Source: Vulcanimicrobiota bacterium (GTDB lineage: Bacteria > Vulcanimicrobiota > Vulcanimicrobiia > Vulcanimicrobiales > Vulcanimicrobiaceae). Taken from it: a stretch of 37,367 nt of DNA. A program made the translations under genes and the position numbers. The DNA is taken from assembly GCA_027315505.1 (NCBI GenBank), contig DAHUXY010000089.1, positions 1 to 37,367 on the forward strand, written 5' to 3'. This document shows positions 21,278 through 29,690 of this stretch, piece after piece; the stretch's first letter is position 1; every line of letters begins with the position of its first letter. The notes beneath the pieces were generated by a model. It was given only the letters and a program-made list of their open reading frames with translations, searched no databases and had not been told where the DNA came from.

Positions 21278-23381
21278 GGTGCGGCGCAGCTCCGTGTGGC
21301 GCACGGTTTGGATCGGCGCGCTGCTCGTGGTGCTCTTCGGTATCGGTACGGTCGCCGGCATCGTGGCGACCTACTCGCGCAAGTTGCCGGACATCAGCCG
21401 GATGGCCGATTACCAGCCGGCGCGCTCCACGCGAATCTTTGCGCGCGACGGTACGCTTATCGCCTCGGTGTATAAAGAAAACCGCGTTTGGGTGCCGATC
21501 GCGCGCATTCCTTTGGACGTGCAGCACGCCTTCATCGCAAACGAAGACCACAATTTCTACTATCACCACGGCGTCGATTTCGGGGGCATTGTGCGTGCCG
21601 CCATCGCCGACCTCACGCACCAGCAATTCCAAGGCGCGTCCACGATCACGCAGCAACTCGCTCGCAAGCTGTTCCTGAACGACGAGGTTTCGATCTCCCG
21701 CAAGATTCAGGAGGCGCTGCTGGCGATGGAGATCGAGCGCTATTACACCAAGGACGAGATTCTCGAGCGCTATCTCAACATCGTCTACCTCGGCTCCGGC
21801 GCATACGGCGTGGACGCCGCCGCCCACACGTACTTCGGGAAGAGCGTCGACAAACTCGATACGGCCCAGGCCGCGATGATCGCCGGCGTCGTGGCCGCGC
21901 CATCGGATTATTCGCCGTTCGTCAATCTCACGTTGGCGCGGGAACGGCAGCGCCACGTGCTCGACCGCATGGTCGCGAGCGGCTTTATCACGCAGGCGCA
22001 TGCCGACGCGTCGTACAACGCGCCGCTCGGCTTGGCCAAGCAGCGCGCCTCGGGGTTGCAGGGCTATCTCTATCCGTACTACACGACGTACGTGATCGCG
22101 CAACTCGATACGCTCTTCGGCAGCCAAGCGGTAGAAGAAGGCGGCTTACAAGTCGACACGGCGTTGGACCCGCGCATGGAGCGGATCGCGCAGGATGCCG
22201 TCACCTGGGGCCTCGGGCAGGCACGAGCCGAAGGCGTCAACGCGCACGAAGGTGCGTTGGTCGCGATCCGCCCGTCCACCGGCGAGATCCTCGCCATGAT
22301 CGGCGGCAAGGGCTTCTCGTTGAGCAATCAGTTCAATCGCGCCTGGCAGGCGCATCGCCAGCCCGGATCGTCGTTCAAAGCCTATCTCTACACCGCGGCG
22401 ATCGATTCCGGTATGCCGGCATCGACGCGCATCGACGATTCTCCGGTCGGCTATCCGATGGGCGACGGCACGACGTGGTATCCCAAAGACGACGACGGCC
22501 GCTTCATGGGTCCGGTGACCTTGGCGACCGCGCTCGCGCTCTCGCGGAACGTCGTCGCCGTCAAACTTGCGGACCGGATCGGCCTGGATAAGGTGATCGA
22601 ATACGCGCATAAAATGGGCGTGCGCGCGCGCTTGGACGCGAATCTCTCGCTCGCCTTGGGGTCGTCGGTGGTGACGGTGTTGGACCAAGCGAGCGGATAT
22701 CAGACGCTGGCCGACCAGGGCATTCACATCGACCCGACCGCGCTGCGCGTGGTGAAGGACTCGCTCGGCAACGTCGTCCTGGATAACCAGTATCCGCCGG
22801 CCGACGAAGTGGTGAGCGCGGGCACCGCCTACATCATGACCAAGATGCTCGAAGGCGTGATTACGCACGGCACCGGATATCCGAATGCCGTCATCGGCCG
22901 CCCGGCCGCCGGAAAAACCGGCACGACGTCGGACTTCCGCGACGCGTGGTTCGTCGGCTACACGCCGGATCTCGTGACGGCGGTGTGGGTCGGCAACGAT
23001 AATTATTCGCGCATGAACGAGTCGTACGGCGGCGATATTCCGGCCCGCATTTGGGCGCGATTCATGAAGCAGGCTCTGGCGAACGTGCCCAAACACCACT
23101 TCGTATTTCCGGCCGATCAGGTGGTGAAGGTTCCGGCATGCGAGAGCGGCGGGTTCCCGTACTATTTGATCGGCACGCAGCCGACGGGCGGCTGCGGCGA
23201 TGCCGCACCCGCGCCGGTGGCGACGCAATTTACGCCGGCGTTACCGCTCCCCGAGGCATCGGCGGCCGCGCCGCCGGCGAATTCGGTCGGTGACGGAGAG
23301 CACTACATTCCGCTGGATTCACCCTCGCCGGTGGCTCCCGCGCCCCATCTCGCCGCCTCGGCGAGCCCACCTCCGCGATGA
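21252..23381 (+). CDS. Class A penicillin-binding protein (PBP1A-type)
   Basis: A bifunctional peptidoglycan synthase of about 709 residues. Basic N-terminus, one membrane anchor (about 17-37), then the GT51 glycosyltransferase domain: RIFARDGTLIASVYKE, NEDHNFYYHHGVDFGG (catalytic Glu), GASTITQQLARKLFL and KDEILERYLNIVYLGSG. The transpeptidase domain follows with SxxK in RQPGSSFKAYLY, SxN as ALSRNVV and KTG as AAGKTGTTSDF. The tail is Pro/Ala-rich, without PASTA repeats. Starts at 21252 (GTG, overlapping nusB) and 21279 (GTG, just after it) are both possible. It stands where B. subtilis has folD. The stop overlaps xseA (ATGA). Confidence 0.95.
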   Translation: MRLRTRKPKVRRSSVWRTVWIGALLVVLFGIGTVAGIVATYSRKLPDISRMADYQPARSTRIFARDGTLIASVYKENRVWVPIARIPLDVQHAFIANEDHNFYYHHGVDFGGIVRAAIADLTHQQFQGASTITQQLARKLFLNDEVSISRKIQEALLAMEIERYYTKDEILERYLNIVYLGSGAYGVDAAAHTYFGKSVDKLDTAQAAMIAGVVAAPSDYSPFVNLTLARERQRHVLDRMVASGFITQAHADASYNAPLGLAKQRASGLQGYLYPYYTTYVIAQLDTLFGSQAVEEGGLQVDTALDPRMERIAQDAVTWGLGQARAEGVNAHEGALVAIRPSTGEILAMIGGKGFSLSNQFNRAWQAHRQPGSSFKAYLYTAAIDSGMPASTRIDDSPVGYPMGDGTTWYPKDDDGRFMGPVTLATALALSRNVVAVKLADRIGLDKVIEYAHKMGVRARLDANLSLALGSSVVTVLDQASGYQTLADQGIHIDPTALRVVKDSLGNVVLDNQYPPADEVVSAGTAYIMTKMLEGVITHGTGYPNAVIGRPAAGKTGTTSDFRDAWFVGYTPDLVTAVWVGNDNYSRMNESYGGDIPARIWARFMKQALANVPKHHFVFPADQVVKVPACESGGFPYYLIGTQPTGGCGDAAPAPVATQFTPALPLPEASAAAPPANSVGDGEHYIPLDSPSPVAPAPHLAASASPPPR

Positions 23382-24646
23382 ATGGGAACGAACGCCGCAT
23401 CGTCGGCGTCAGCGATCTCGCGCGCTACATCAAACGCATGCTCTCCGAAAGCAAAGTGCTTGCGAACGTGCGCGTGCGCGGCGAACTCTCCGGCGTTACC
23501 GAACGCGGCGGCCGAGTCTACTTCGATTTGAAAGAGCAGCACGACGTGCTCAAGTGCGTCGTGTGGTCCGACGTTGCCGCCTCGTTGCCGCCCCTGCAAA
23601 ACGGCAGCGAGGCGATCGTCGACGGCGCCTTCGACACGTGGCCCGCTCGCAGCCAATACCAACTCTCGGTAACCGCGATAGAATTGGGCGGCGTCGGCCA
23701 CCTCTACGCGCTCGTGGAGGAGCTTCGCCGTAAGTTTCGGGTCGAGGGGCTGTTCGAAACGGCTCGTAAACGAACGATGCCGCCGTTCCCCCGCAGGGTC
23801 GCGCTGGTCTCGGCGCGCGGCAAAGGCGCGGAAGACTTTCTCACGACGATGGCGCGCCGCGCTCCGCACATCGAAATCGCCGTGGTTGAGACGCGCGTTC
23901 AGGGAGAGGGCGCGCAGATGGATATCGCGGAGGCGCTCGATGCCGCGTCGCGCCTGAATGTGGATGCGATCGTGCTCGCGCGCGGCGGCGGTTCGTACGA
24001 GGATCTCTTTCCGTTCAATTTGGAACCGGTGGTACGCGCCATCGTCCGGGCGAAGCTTCCGGTATTAACCGCGATCGGTCACACCGACGATCATCACTTA
24101 GCCGACGACGTGGCCGACCGGGTGGCCGAGACGCCTTCCAACGCGGCCAACTATTTCGGCGAGATCCGCGACCGTTGGCTGGCGCGCGTCGAGCGGCTCG
24201 ACCGCGCGTTGGACCAACGCGTACGCGACGCGTCGCGAGCGTCGGCCCAACGCTTCGACGTGACGCACGAAGCGTTGCTTCGCGCGGGCGCGCAGGTGGT
24301 CGCGTCGCGGGCGCAACGCGTGCTCGTTCTCGAGCGCAGATTGGACGCGCAGACGCCGTTGGCGCGCCTTGCGCAGCGAGCGCAGCGACTCTCCCGTAGC
24401 GTCGCTCGCCTCGATACCGCGGCGCGCGCCGGGTTGAACGAAGCCAAACGCAGGCTTGAAGTGCGCACCGCGCACCTGTTGGGACAGGATCCGCACGCGC
24501 CGCTCGCGCGCGGGTACGCGATGGTGTTTGCCGGCGACACGCTGCTGCGCGATGCTTCAACGGTGCGCGGCGGTGATGAGATTACCGCCAGGCTGGAACG
24601 CGGAACGCTGCTGGCACGTGTCGAAGGGACGCGCGAAGATGGCTGA
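23378..24646 (+). CDS. xseA: Exodeoxyribonuclease VII large subunit
   Basis: Catalytic subunit of the single-strand exonuclease VII. The 422 residues comprise an N-terminal OB fold (about 1-100: NVRVRGELSGVT, RVYFDLKEQHDVLKCVVW) and a catalytic domain with RVALVSARGKGAEDFL, AIVLARGGGSYEDLFPFN and AIGHTDDHHLADDVADRVAE. A long coiled coil (about 270-370) precedes the end. ATG at 23378 overlaps the PBP stop. xseB overlaps its end by 8 bases, the usual pairing. Confidence 0.96.
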   Translation: MNGNERRIVGVSDLARYIKRMLSESKVLANVRVRGELSGVTERGGRVYFDLKEQHDVLKCVVWSDVAASLPPLQNGSEAIVDGAFDTWPARSQYQLSVTAIELGGVGHLYALVEELRRKFRVEGLFETARKRTMPPFPRRVALVSARGKGAEDFLTTMARRAPHIEIAVVETRVQGEGAQMDIAEALDAASRLNVDAIVLARGGGSYEDLFPFNLEPVVRAIVRAKLPVLTAIGHTDDHHLADDVADRVAETPSNAANYFGEIRDRWLARVERLDRALDQRVRDASRASAQRFDVTHEALLRAGAQVVASRAQRVLVLERRLDAQTPLARLAQRAQRLSRSVARLDTAARAGLNEAKRRLEVRTAHLLGQDPHAPLARGYAMVFAGDTLLRDASTVRGGDEITARLERGTLLARVEGTREDG

Positions 24647-24854
24647 ACAACGACCCGGGGCTTTCGAAGAGAAGATGGCGCGCCTCGAAGCGATCGTGCG
24701 CGAACTCGAGGGCGGAAACGTCGATCTCGATCGCGCGGTGGCACTTTTCAAAGAGGGCAAAACGCTCGCGCGCGAGTGCGAGGGGCTCCTCAAAGTCGCT
24801 CAAGACCACGTCGAGCGGGCGATGGCTTCGGCCGACGAACGCTCGGAGCAGTAG
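24639..24854 (+). CDS. xseB: Exodeoxyribonuclease VII small subunit
   Basis: A 71-residue helical hairpin that coats the XseA coiled coil. FEEKMARLEAIVRELEGG and DLDRAVALFKEGKTLAREC are the family motifs, and the length is normal. ATG at 24639 overlaps xseA by 8 bases, giving coupled synthesis of the two subunits. tlyA begins about 13 bases after its stop, or inside it if an upstream start is used. Confidence 0.95.
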   Translation: MAEQRPGAFEEKMARLEAIVRELEGGNVDLDRAVALFKEGKTLARECEGLLKVAQDHVERAMASADERSEQ

Positions 24855-24867
24855 TCCCACGGCCTCG

Positions 24868-25644
24868 ATCCGGCTCGATATCGCCGTCGCGCAAGCGGCC
24901 GGCACGACCCGCTCGCAAGCGCGGGCGCTCATTATGGAGGGGCGCGTTACCGTCGACGGCGTCCCCGCGCACAAAGCCGGCCAAAACGTCAGCCCGTCGG
25001 CCACGATCGAGGTCGCGCAACCGCGCCGCTTCGTCAGCCGCGGCGGAGAAAAACTCGACCACGCACTCGCGGCCTTCGCTATCGACGTCGAGGGGACGAT
25101 CGCTTTGGATATCGGCGCTTCGACCGGCGGTTTTACCGATGCGTTACTCCAACGTGGCGCGGCGGGGGTGACGGCGGTTGACGTCGGATACGGGCAGCTC
25201 GATTGGCGCTTGCGCAACGACGCCCGCGTGCGCGTTCTCGAACGGACGAATTTTCGCCATCTGCCCGACGACGCGTTCCCGGGCGGGTTCGATACGATCG
25301 TCATCGACACGTCGTTTATTTCGCTGCGGACGATTGTGCGACGCGCGATCGCCTATCTGCGCGACGACGGCGCGATCGTCGCGCTGGTGAAGCCCCCGTT
25401 CGAGGCCGGCCGCGAACGCCTGGGGCCGGGCGGGGTGGTGCGCGACCCGCAGGTCCATCGCGAGGTCCTGCGCGAGGTTCGCGACGCCGTCGTCGAGCTG
25501 GGACTGATCCCCGTCGCCTTAGTGGCCTCGCCCCTGCTCGGGCCGGCGGGCAATCGCGAATTTTTGATGGAGATGCGCCGGACCGGTATTCCTATCGACG
25601 ACGCACGAATCGAGCGTACCGTCGGCGAAGGGGAGCAACCATGA
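24868..25644 (+). CDS. tlyA: TlyA-family rRNA 2'-O-methyltransferase (YqxC), non-canonical start
   Basis: SAM-dependent 2'-O-methylation of 16S/23S rRNA in the mycobacterial relative. An S4 RNA-binding domain (RLDIAVAQAAGTTRSQARAL, GRVTVDG) is followed by an FtsJ-like domain with LDIGASTGGFTDALL (SAM site), VDVGYGQLDW, VIDTSFISLR and ALVKPPFEAGRE. Lys, Asp and Lys of the K-D-K-E tetrad are visible. The first canonical start (ATG 24934) would remove half of the S4 domain. The frame is open upstream, and ATC 24868 gives the usual (M)RLD start; ACG 24859 has GGAG 10 bases before it. The stop overlaps nadK (ATGA). Confidence 0.88.
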   Translation: MRLDIAVAQAAGTTRSQARALIMEGRVTVDGVPAHKAGQNVSPSATIEVAQPRRFVSRGGEKLDHALAAFAIDVEGTIALDIGASTGGFTDALLQRGAAGVTAVDVGYGQLDWRLRNDARVRVLERTNFRHLPDDAFPGGFDTIVIDTSFISLRTIVRRAIAYLRDDGAIVALVKPPFEAGRERLGPGGVVRDPQVHREVLREVRDAVVELGLIPVALVASPLLGPAGNREFLMEMRRTGIPIDDARIERTVGEGEQP

Positions 25645-26513
25645 CAACGCTCGCCGTCGGCAAAAAACAGATCACCCTCTACGTCGACGTCTCTCGTGAG
25701 AACGCCCGGGCGATCGCGGCGCGGGTGGCCTCGAGCTTTCGCGGCCGCGGCTTTGCAATCGGGGTTTGGAAGGACCAGAACCGAGCGCTGGGCCTGGCGA
25801 CGCCGGACGCGCGCGCCGAGGATGCATCGCTCTTCATTACGGTCGGCGGCGACGGAACGCTGTTGCGTGCGGCTCGAGTGGCGACCGAACATCACGTCGC
25901 GCTTCTCGGGATCAATACCGGGCGATTGGGCTTTCTCACCGAGCTGGACGAAGACGACGACCGCATCGACCGCCTGCCGGAGTTCTTCGAACGCGGTTTG
26001 GTGGTGGACGAGCGGGCCGCGCTGCGGGCGACGTACGCCGGGCAGTCGTTCTTCGCGCTCAACGACGTGGTGGTGCGCAAAGGGGAAGTCTCGCGTACCG
26101 TCCCCTTCGGTGTGAGTCTGGATGGCGAGCATATTGCGGACATTCCGGCCGACGGCGTCTGCGTCGCAACGCCGACCGGCTCTACGGCGTACTTTCTGTC
26201 GGCGGGCGGCTCGATTATTTCACCGCGCGTCGACGGCTTCGGTATCGTCCCGCTGCTTCCGCACACGCTCTTCTCCCGGCCGCTCATCGTGCCGGCATCC
26301 TCGCGTATCGAAATCGGCTGCGATAGCGAGATCGCGCACGCGCACCTCGAGTGCGACGGAGATGTCCTTTCGGTCCTCGCGGCCGGCACCAGCGTCAGCG
26401 TGGAACGCCATCCCAACGCGGTGCGTTTCGCGCGCATCGAACCGCTGCGCTTCTTCGAACGGCTGGAAGAGAAGATGCGCTGGGGCGTTTCGATCAAAGC
26501 CGCCTCGCGGTAA
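25641..26513 (+). CDS. nadK: NAD kinase
   Basis: Phosphorylates NAD to NADP with ATP or polyphosphate. The 290 residues carry TVGGDGTLLRAARVA (GGDGT), LLGINTGRLGFLTEL, FALNDVVVRKGE (the NDxxx substrate loop), ADGVCVATPTGSTAYFLSAGG and FSRPLIVPASSRIEI. All are diagnostic. GGGGAG lies 5 bases before the ATG at 25641, which overlaps the tlyA stop. Position between tlyA and recN matches other bacteria. Confidence 0.96.
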   Translation: MTTLAVGKKQITLYVDVSRENARAIAARVASSFRGRGFAIGVWKDQNRALGLATPDARAEDASLFITVGGDGTLLRAARVATEHHVALLGINTGRLGFLTELDEDDDRIDRLPEFFERGLVVDERAALRATYAGQSFFALNDVVVRKGEVSRTVPFGVSLDGEHIADIPADGVCVATPTGSTAYFLSAGGSIISPRVDGFGIVPLLPHTLFSRPLIVPASSRIEIGCDSEIAHAHLECDGDVLSVLAAGTSVSVERHPNAVRFARIEPLRFFERLEEKMRWGVSIKAASR

Positions 26514-26524
26514 AGAAGCGCGAT

Positions 26525-28213
26525 ATGCTACGGCGCCTGGAGATCGAGAATTACGGGCTCATCGACCGAGCGCACATCGCGTTCGCCGGCGGTGCGACGA
26601 TGTTTACGGGCGAGACGGGATCGGGAAAGACGATGCTGCTCGGAGCCTTCGGGTTCGCGCTGGGCGCCCGCGCCGGAAGCGACGTCGTCCGCCGCAACGC
26701 CGCACGCGCCGTGGTGACCCTGGGTTTCGACCCGGACGAGGCGCTCTTCGCCCGTCTCAACGCCGATGGCTTCGAACTCGAGCCCGGCGAGGAAGCAACG
26801 TTCGCTCGCGAGATGAGCGCGTCGGGGAAATCGAGCGTGCGCGTGAACGGGCGCGCCGCGACCGCCGGATACTTGCGTGAAATCGGCACGCGCGTCGCGC
26901 AGATCGTGGGGCAGCACGAGGCGCAACGGTTGCTCTCGCCTTCCTACCATCTCGAAGCCGTCGATCGTTTCGCCGGCGATCCGGCGCTCGAGGCGAAATC
27001 GCGCGTCGCGCAAGCGTACGAGCACGTTCGCGACGCGGAGCGCCGGATGGCGGCGCTGCAAGCCGGCGATCGCCTCGCCCAAGAACGCTACGAGGACGCG
27101 CGCTTCGCGCTGGACGATATCGAGGCCGCGGCCGCGCTGGAAGGGGAGGACGCGCAACTCGACGAGCGTCGCCGTTATCTCGATCACGCCGAGCGCATCG
27201 CCGCGGCGTTGCGCGGGGCGCACGCGGCTTTGGCCGACGACGACGCGAGCGCGGGCGGCAGCCTCGGCGTCGCCAGCGTCGCGCTCGGGGGAATCGCGGA
27301 GATCTCCCAAGACCTGCGCGAGATGGCGACTCAAGCCGGCGCGCTTCAAAGTGAAGTCTCGGAATTGGCGACGCGCATCGCGCGCGAACTCGATGCCGCC
27401 GAATCCGATCCCGCGGAGCTCGAGCGTATTAACGCGCGGCTCGACGTGCTCGACCGTCTCAAACGTCGCTACGGCGGGAGTATCGAAGCGGTACACGCGC
27501 ACGCCGCCGCCGCGCGCGACATGGTTGCTGCGTTCGAAGCGCGCGATCGCGATCTCCAGAGCGTCGCGGCCAATCTCGATGCGGCCAAAGCCGCGCTCGA
27601 GCGCGAAGCCCGAGCGCTCACGGAGCTGCGTCGCGCCGCGACGGCCCGCCTGCGCGTTGCCGTCGAGGCCGAGCTGGCGGATCTCGCGCTAGCGAACGCG
27701 CGGGTCGAAGCGCAGATGATCGCGCGACCGTCGGCCGGCCCCGACGGAGCCGAATCGATCGAGTTGCTGTTCGCGGCCGATCCGGGCGAAGTCTTGCGAC
27801 CGCTTGCGAAGGTTGCCTCGGGCGGCGAGCTTTCACGCTTATTGCTCGCGCTGGTCGTCGTCCTCGCGGGCCGGCGCGAATCCAGCGCGCTCGTCTTCGA
27901 CGAAATCGACGCGGGTATCGGCGGTGCGACCGCAACCGCAGTCGGCGCCCGCATCGGCGGCTTGGCGCGTTGCGCCCAAGTCGTCTGCGTGACGCATCTC
28001 GCCCAACTCGCGGCCTGGGCCGATCGGCATTACGTCTTGGAGAAGCGCGACGAGCGAGAAGGGGTCGCCATCGCGCTCCACGAGATCGAGGGGGAGAGCG
28101 CGCGGGCCGTCGAGCTCGCACGCATGCTCTCGGGCGAGCCGCACGCGATCGCGCTGGAACACGCGCGCACGCTACTGCGCGGCGTGCGGGTTATGGAATC
28201 TGGTGCACTTTGA
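26525..28213 (+). CDS. recN: DNA repair protein RecN
   Basis: SMC-like ATPase for double-strand-break repair, 562 residues. The N-terminal LEIENYGLIDRAHIAFAGG leads to Walker A TGETGSGKTMLL. IVGQHEAQRLLSP follows. A long coiled coil (about 160-370) precedes the ABC signature ASGGELSRLLLAL and Walker B SALVFDEIDAGIGG, then VCVTHLAQLAAWAD. The length is typical. The ATG at 26525 is 11 bases after nadK. The last 23 bases overlap the end of convergent pyk. No SOS box is seen directly upstream, so any SOS control would act through the operon promoter. Confidence 0.97.
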   Translation: MLRRLEIENYGLIDRAHIAFAGGATMFTGETGSGKTMLLGAFGFALGARAGSDVVRRNAARAVVTLGFDPDEALFARLNADGFELEPGEEATFAREMSASGKSSVRVNGRAATAGYLREIGTRVAQIVGQHEAQRLLSPSYHLEAVDRFAGDPALEAKSRVAQAYEHVRDAERRMAALQAGDRLAQERYEDARFALDDIEAAAALEGEDAQLDERRRYLDHAERIAAALRGAHAALADDDASAGGSLGVASVALGGIAEISQDLREMATQAGALQSEVSELATRIARELDAAESDPAELERINARLDVLDRLKRRYGGSIEAVHAHAAAARDMVAAFEARDRDLQSVAANLDAAKAALEREARALTELRRAATARLRVAVEAELADLALANARVEAQMIARPSAGPDGAESIELLFAADPGEVLRPLAKVASGGELSRLLLALVVVLAGRRESSALVFDEIDAGIGGATATAVGARIGGLARCAQVVCVTHLAQLAAWADRHYVLEKRDEREGVAIALHEIEGESARAVELARMLSGEPHAIALEHARTLLRGVRVMESGAL

Positions 28214-29624
28214 GCAGGTTCGTGCCGCCCGCCCCCACCGGCATGCCGGTGGTAAACGCGATCAAATCGCCGGTCCGCACGAGGCCGGCCTGCACCATCG
28301 TCTGTTCGGTGACGTAGAGCAGGACGTCGGTTGAGGTGTAGGCCGGAATGAGCAGCGATTCGGTTCCCCAAATCAGCGCGAGCCTCCGCGCGACCTCGGG
28401 GTTGGGCGTGAGCGCGATCACCCGCGCACGCGGGCGGAATGCGGCGATGTGGTGCGCGGTATTCCCGGTCGTCGTTCCGGTAACGATGAACGGGATGTTC
28501 AACTCGTCGCTCGAGCGCGTGGCAGCTTCGGCGATCGAGGTGGCGATCGTCGGCACGATGCCGTGAAGGCGGCGGTCGCGGAGCATTGCGTGCGGATAAC
28601 TCTTCTCGACTTCGCGCGCGATCTCGGCCATGGTGCGGACCGCTTCGGTGGGATACGTGCCGCGCGCGGTTTCGCCCGAAAGCATCACGGCATCGGTGCC
28701 GTCGAGAATGGCGTTGGCGACGTCGGCAACTTCGGCACGGGTTGGACGCGACGCGAAGGTCATCGACTCGAGCATCTGGGTGGCGGTGATGACGGGCTTA
28801 CTCGCGCGATTGCATTTCGCGATGAGGGTCTTCTGGATCAGCGGCACGCGCTCGAGCGGAATCTCGATGCCGAGATCACCGCGGGCGACCATGATCCCGT
28901 CGGCCGCTTCCACGATACTGTCGAGGTTCTCCAGCGCTTCGTGCTTTTCGATCTTTGCGAGGACGGGGATGCGCGCCCCGCGTTCGGCCATGAAGGCTTT
29001 GACGCGATTGATGTCTTCGGCGCTGCGCACGAATGAGACGGCCACGTAATCGACGCGTTGCTCGATACCGAACGCGAGATACTCGAAGTCGCGCTCGGTG
29101 ACCGAGGTGATGTTCAGCGAGCCGTCCGGGTAGTTGATGCCTTGCGTCGAGCGCAACTCGCCGCCGAACTCCACCGTCGTTTCGATATCGGTGGCGTTTT
29201 TGTCGACGATGCGTAGCGTGATCTGGCCGTCTTGCAAGTAAATGCGATTGCCGATCGAGACGTCGTGGGGCAAGTCCTTGTACTGCACGCCGATTCGCTC
29301 GTTCGTTCCCGGTACGTCCTGCGTGGTCAATACGAAACGCATGCCGCGTTCCAACTTCACCGAGTCGAGGCCGTCCGCGAGTTTGCCGGTGCGAACCTTC
29401 GGGCCCGGGAGGTCTTGGAGGATCGCGGTATGGATGCCGAGCTCGGCGCTCACCGTACGCGCGGTGCGAATCACTTCGGCGTGCTCTTCCGGCGTGCCGT
29501 GCGAAAAATTCAATCGCAAGACGTTCGCGCCGGAGATGAAAAGCGAGCGCATGATGGCCGGATCGCGCGATGCCGGGCCGATGGTCGCAACGATTTTCGT
29601 GCGTTTCTGTAAGACGGTTTCCAT
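28191..29624 (-). CDS. pyk: Pyruvate kinase
   Basis: Last step of glycolysis: phosphoenolpyruvate plus ADP to pyruvate plus ATP. The 477 residues start QKRTKIVATIGPASRDP, then VLRLNFSHGTPEEH, VLAKIEKHEALENLDSI (with the catalytic Lys), IMVARGDLGIEIPLERVP and KPVITATQMLESM, and end with the allosteric C-terminal domain. No extra PEP-utilising domain is attached at the C-terminus. ATG 29624 is chosen since it falls just ahead of the conserved start; an in-frame extension to 29762 has no family similarity. It is convergent with recN (23-base overlap) and divergent from the TonB-like gene. Confidence 0.97.
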   Translation of the reverse strand: METVLQKRTKIVATIGPASRDPAIMRSLFISGANVLRLNFSHGTPEEHAEVIRTARTVSAELGIHTAILQDLPGPKVRTGKLADGLDSVKLERGMRFVLTTQDVPGTNERIGVQYKDLPHDVSIGNRIYLQDGQITLRIVDKNATDIETTVEFGGELRSTQGINYPDGSLNITSVTERDFEYLAFGIEQRVDYVAVSFVRSAEDINRVKAFMAERGARIPVLAKIEKHEALENLDSIVEAADGIMVARGDLGIEIPLERVPLIQKTLIAKCNRASKPVITATQMLESMTFASRPTRAEVADVANAILDGTDAVMLSGETARGTYPTEAVRTMAEIAREVEKSYPHAMLRDRRLHGIVPTIATSIAEAATRSSDELNIPFIVTGTTTGNTAHHIAAFRPRARVIALTPNPEVARRLALIWGTESLLIPAYTSTDVLLYVTEQTMVQAGLVRTGDLIAFTTGMPVGAGGTNLLKVHQIP

Positions 29625-29690
29625 AAGCGTTTGTGGCCTTGCGATGGCGCGGCTGCAGGCTCCTGCGCGCCTCGAAGCGCACTTACCCTC

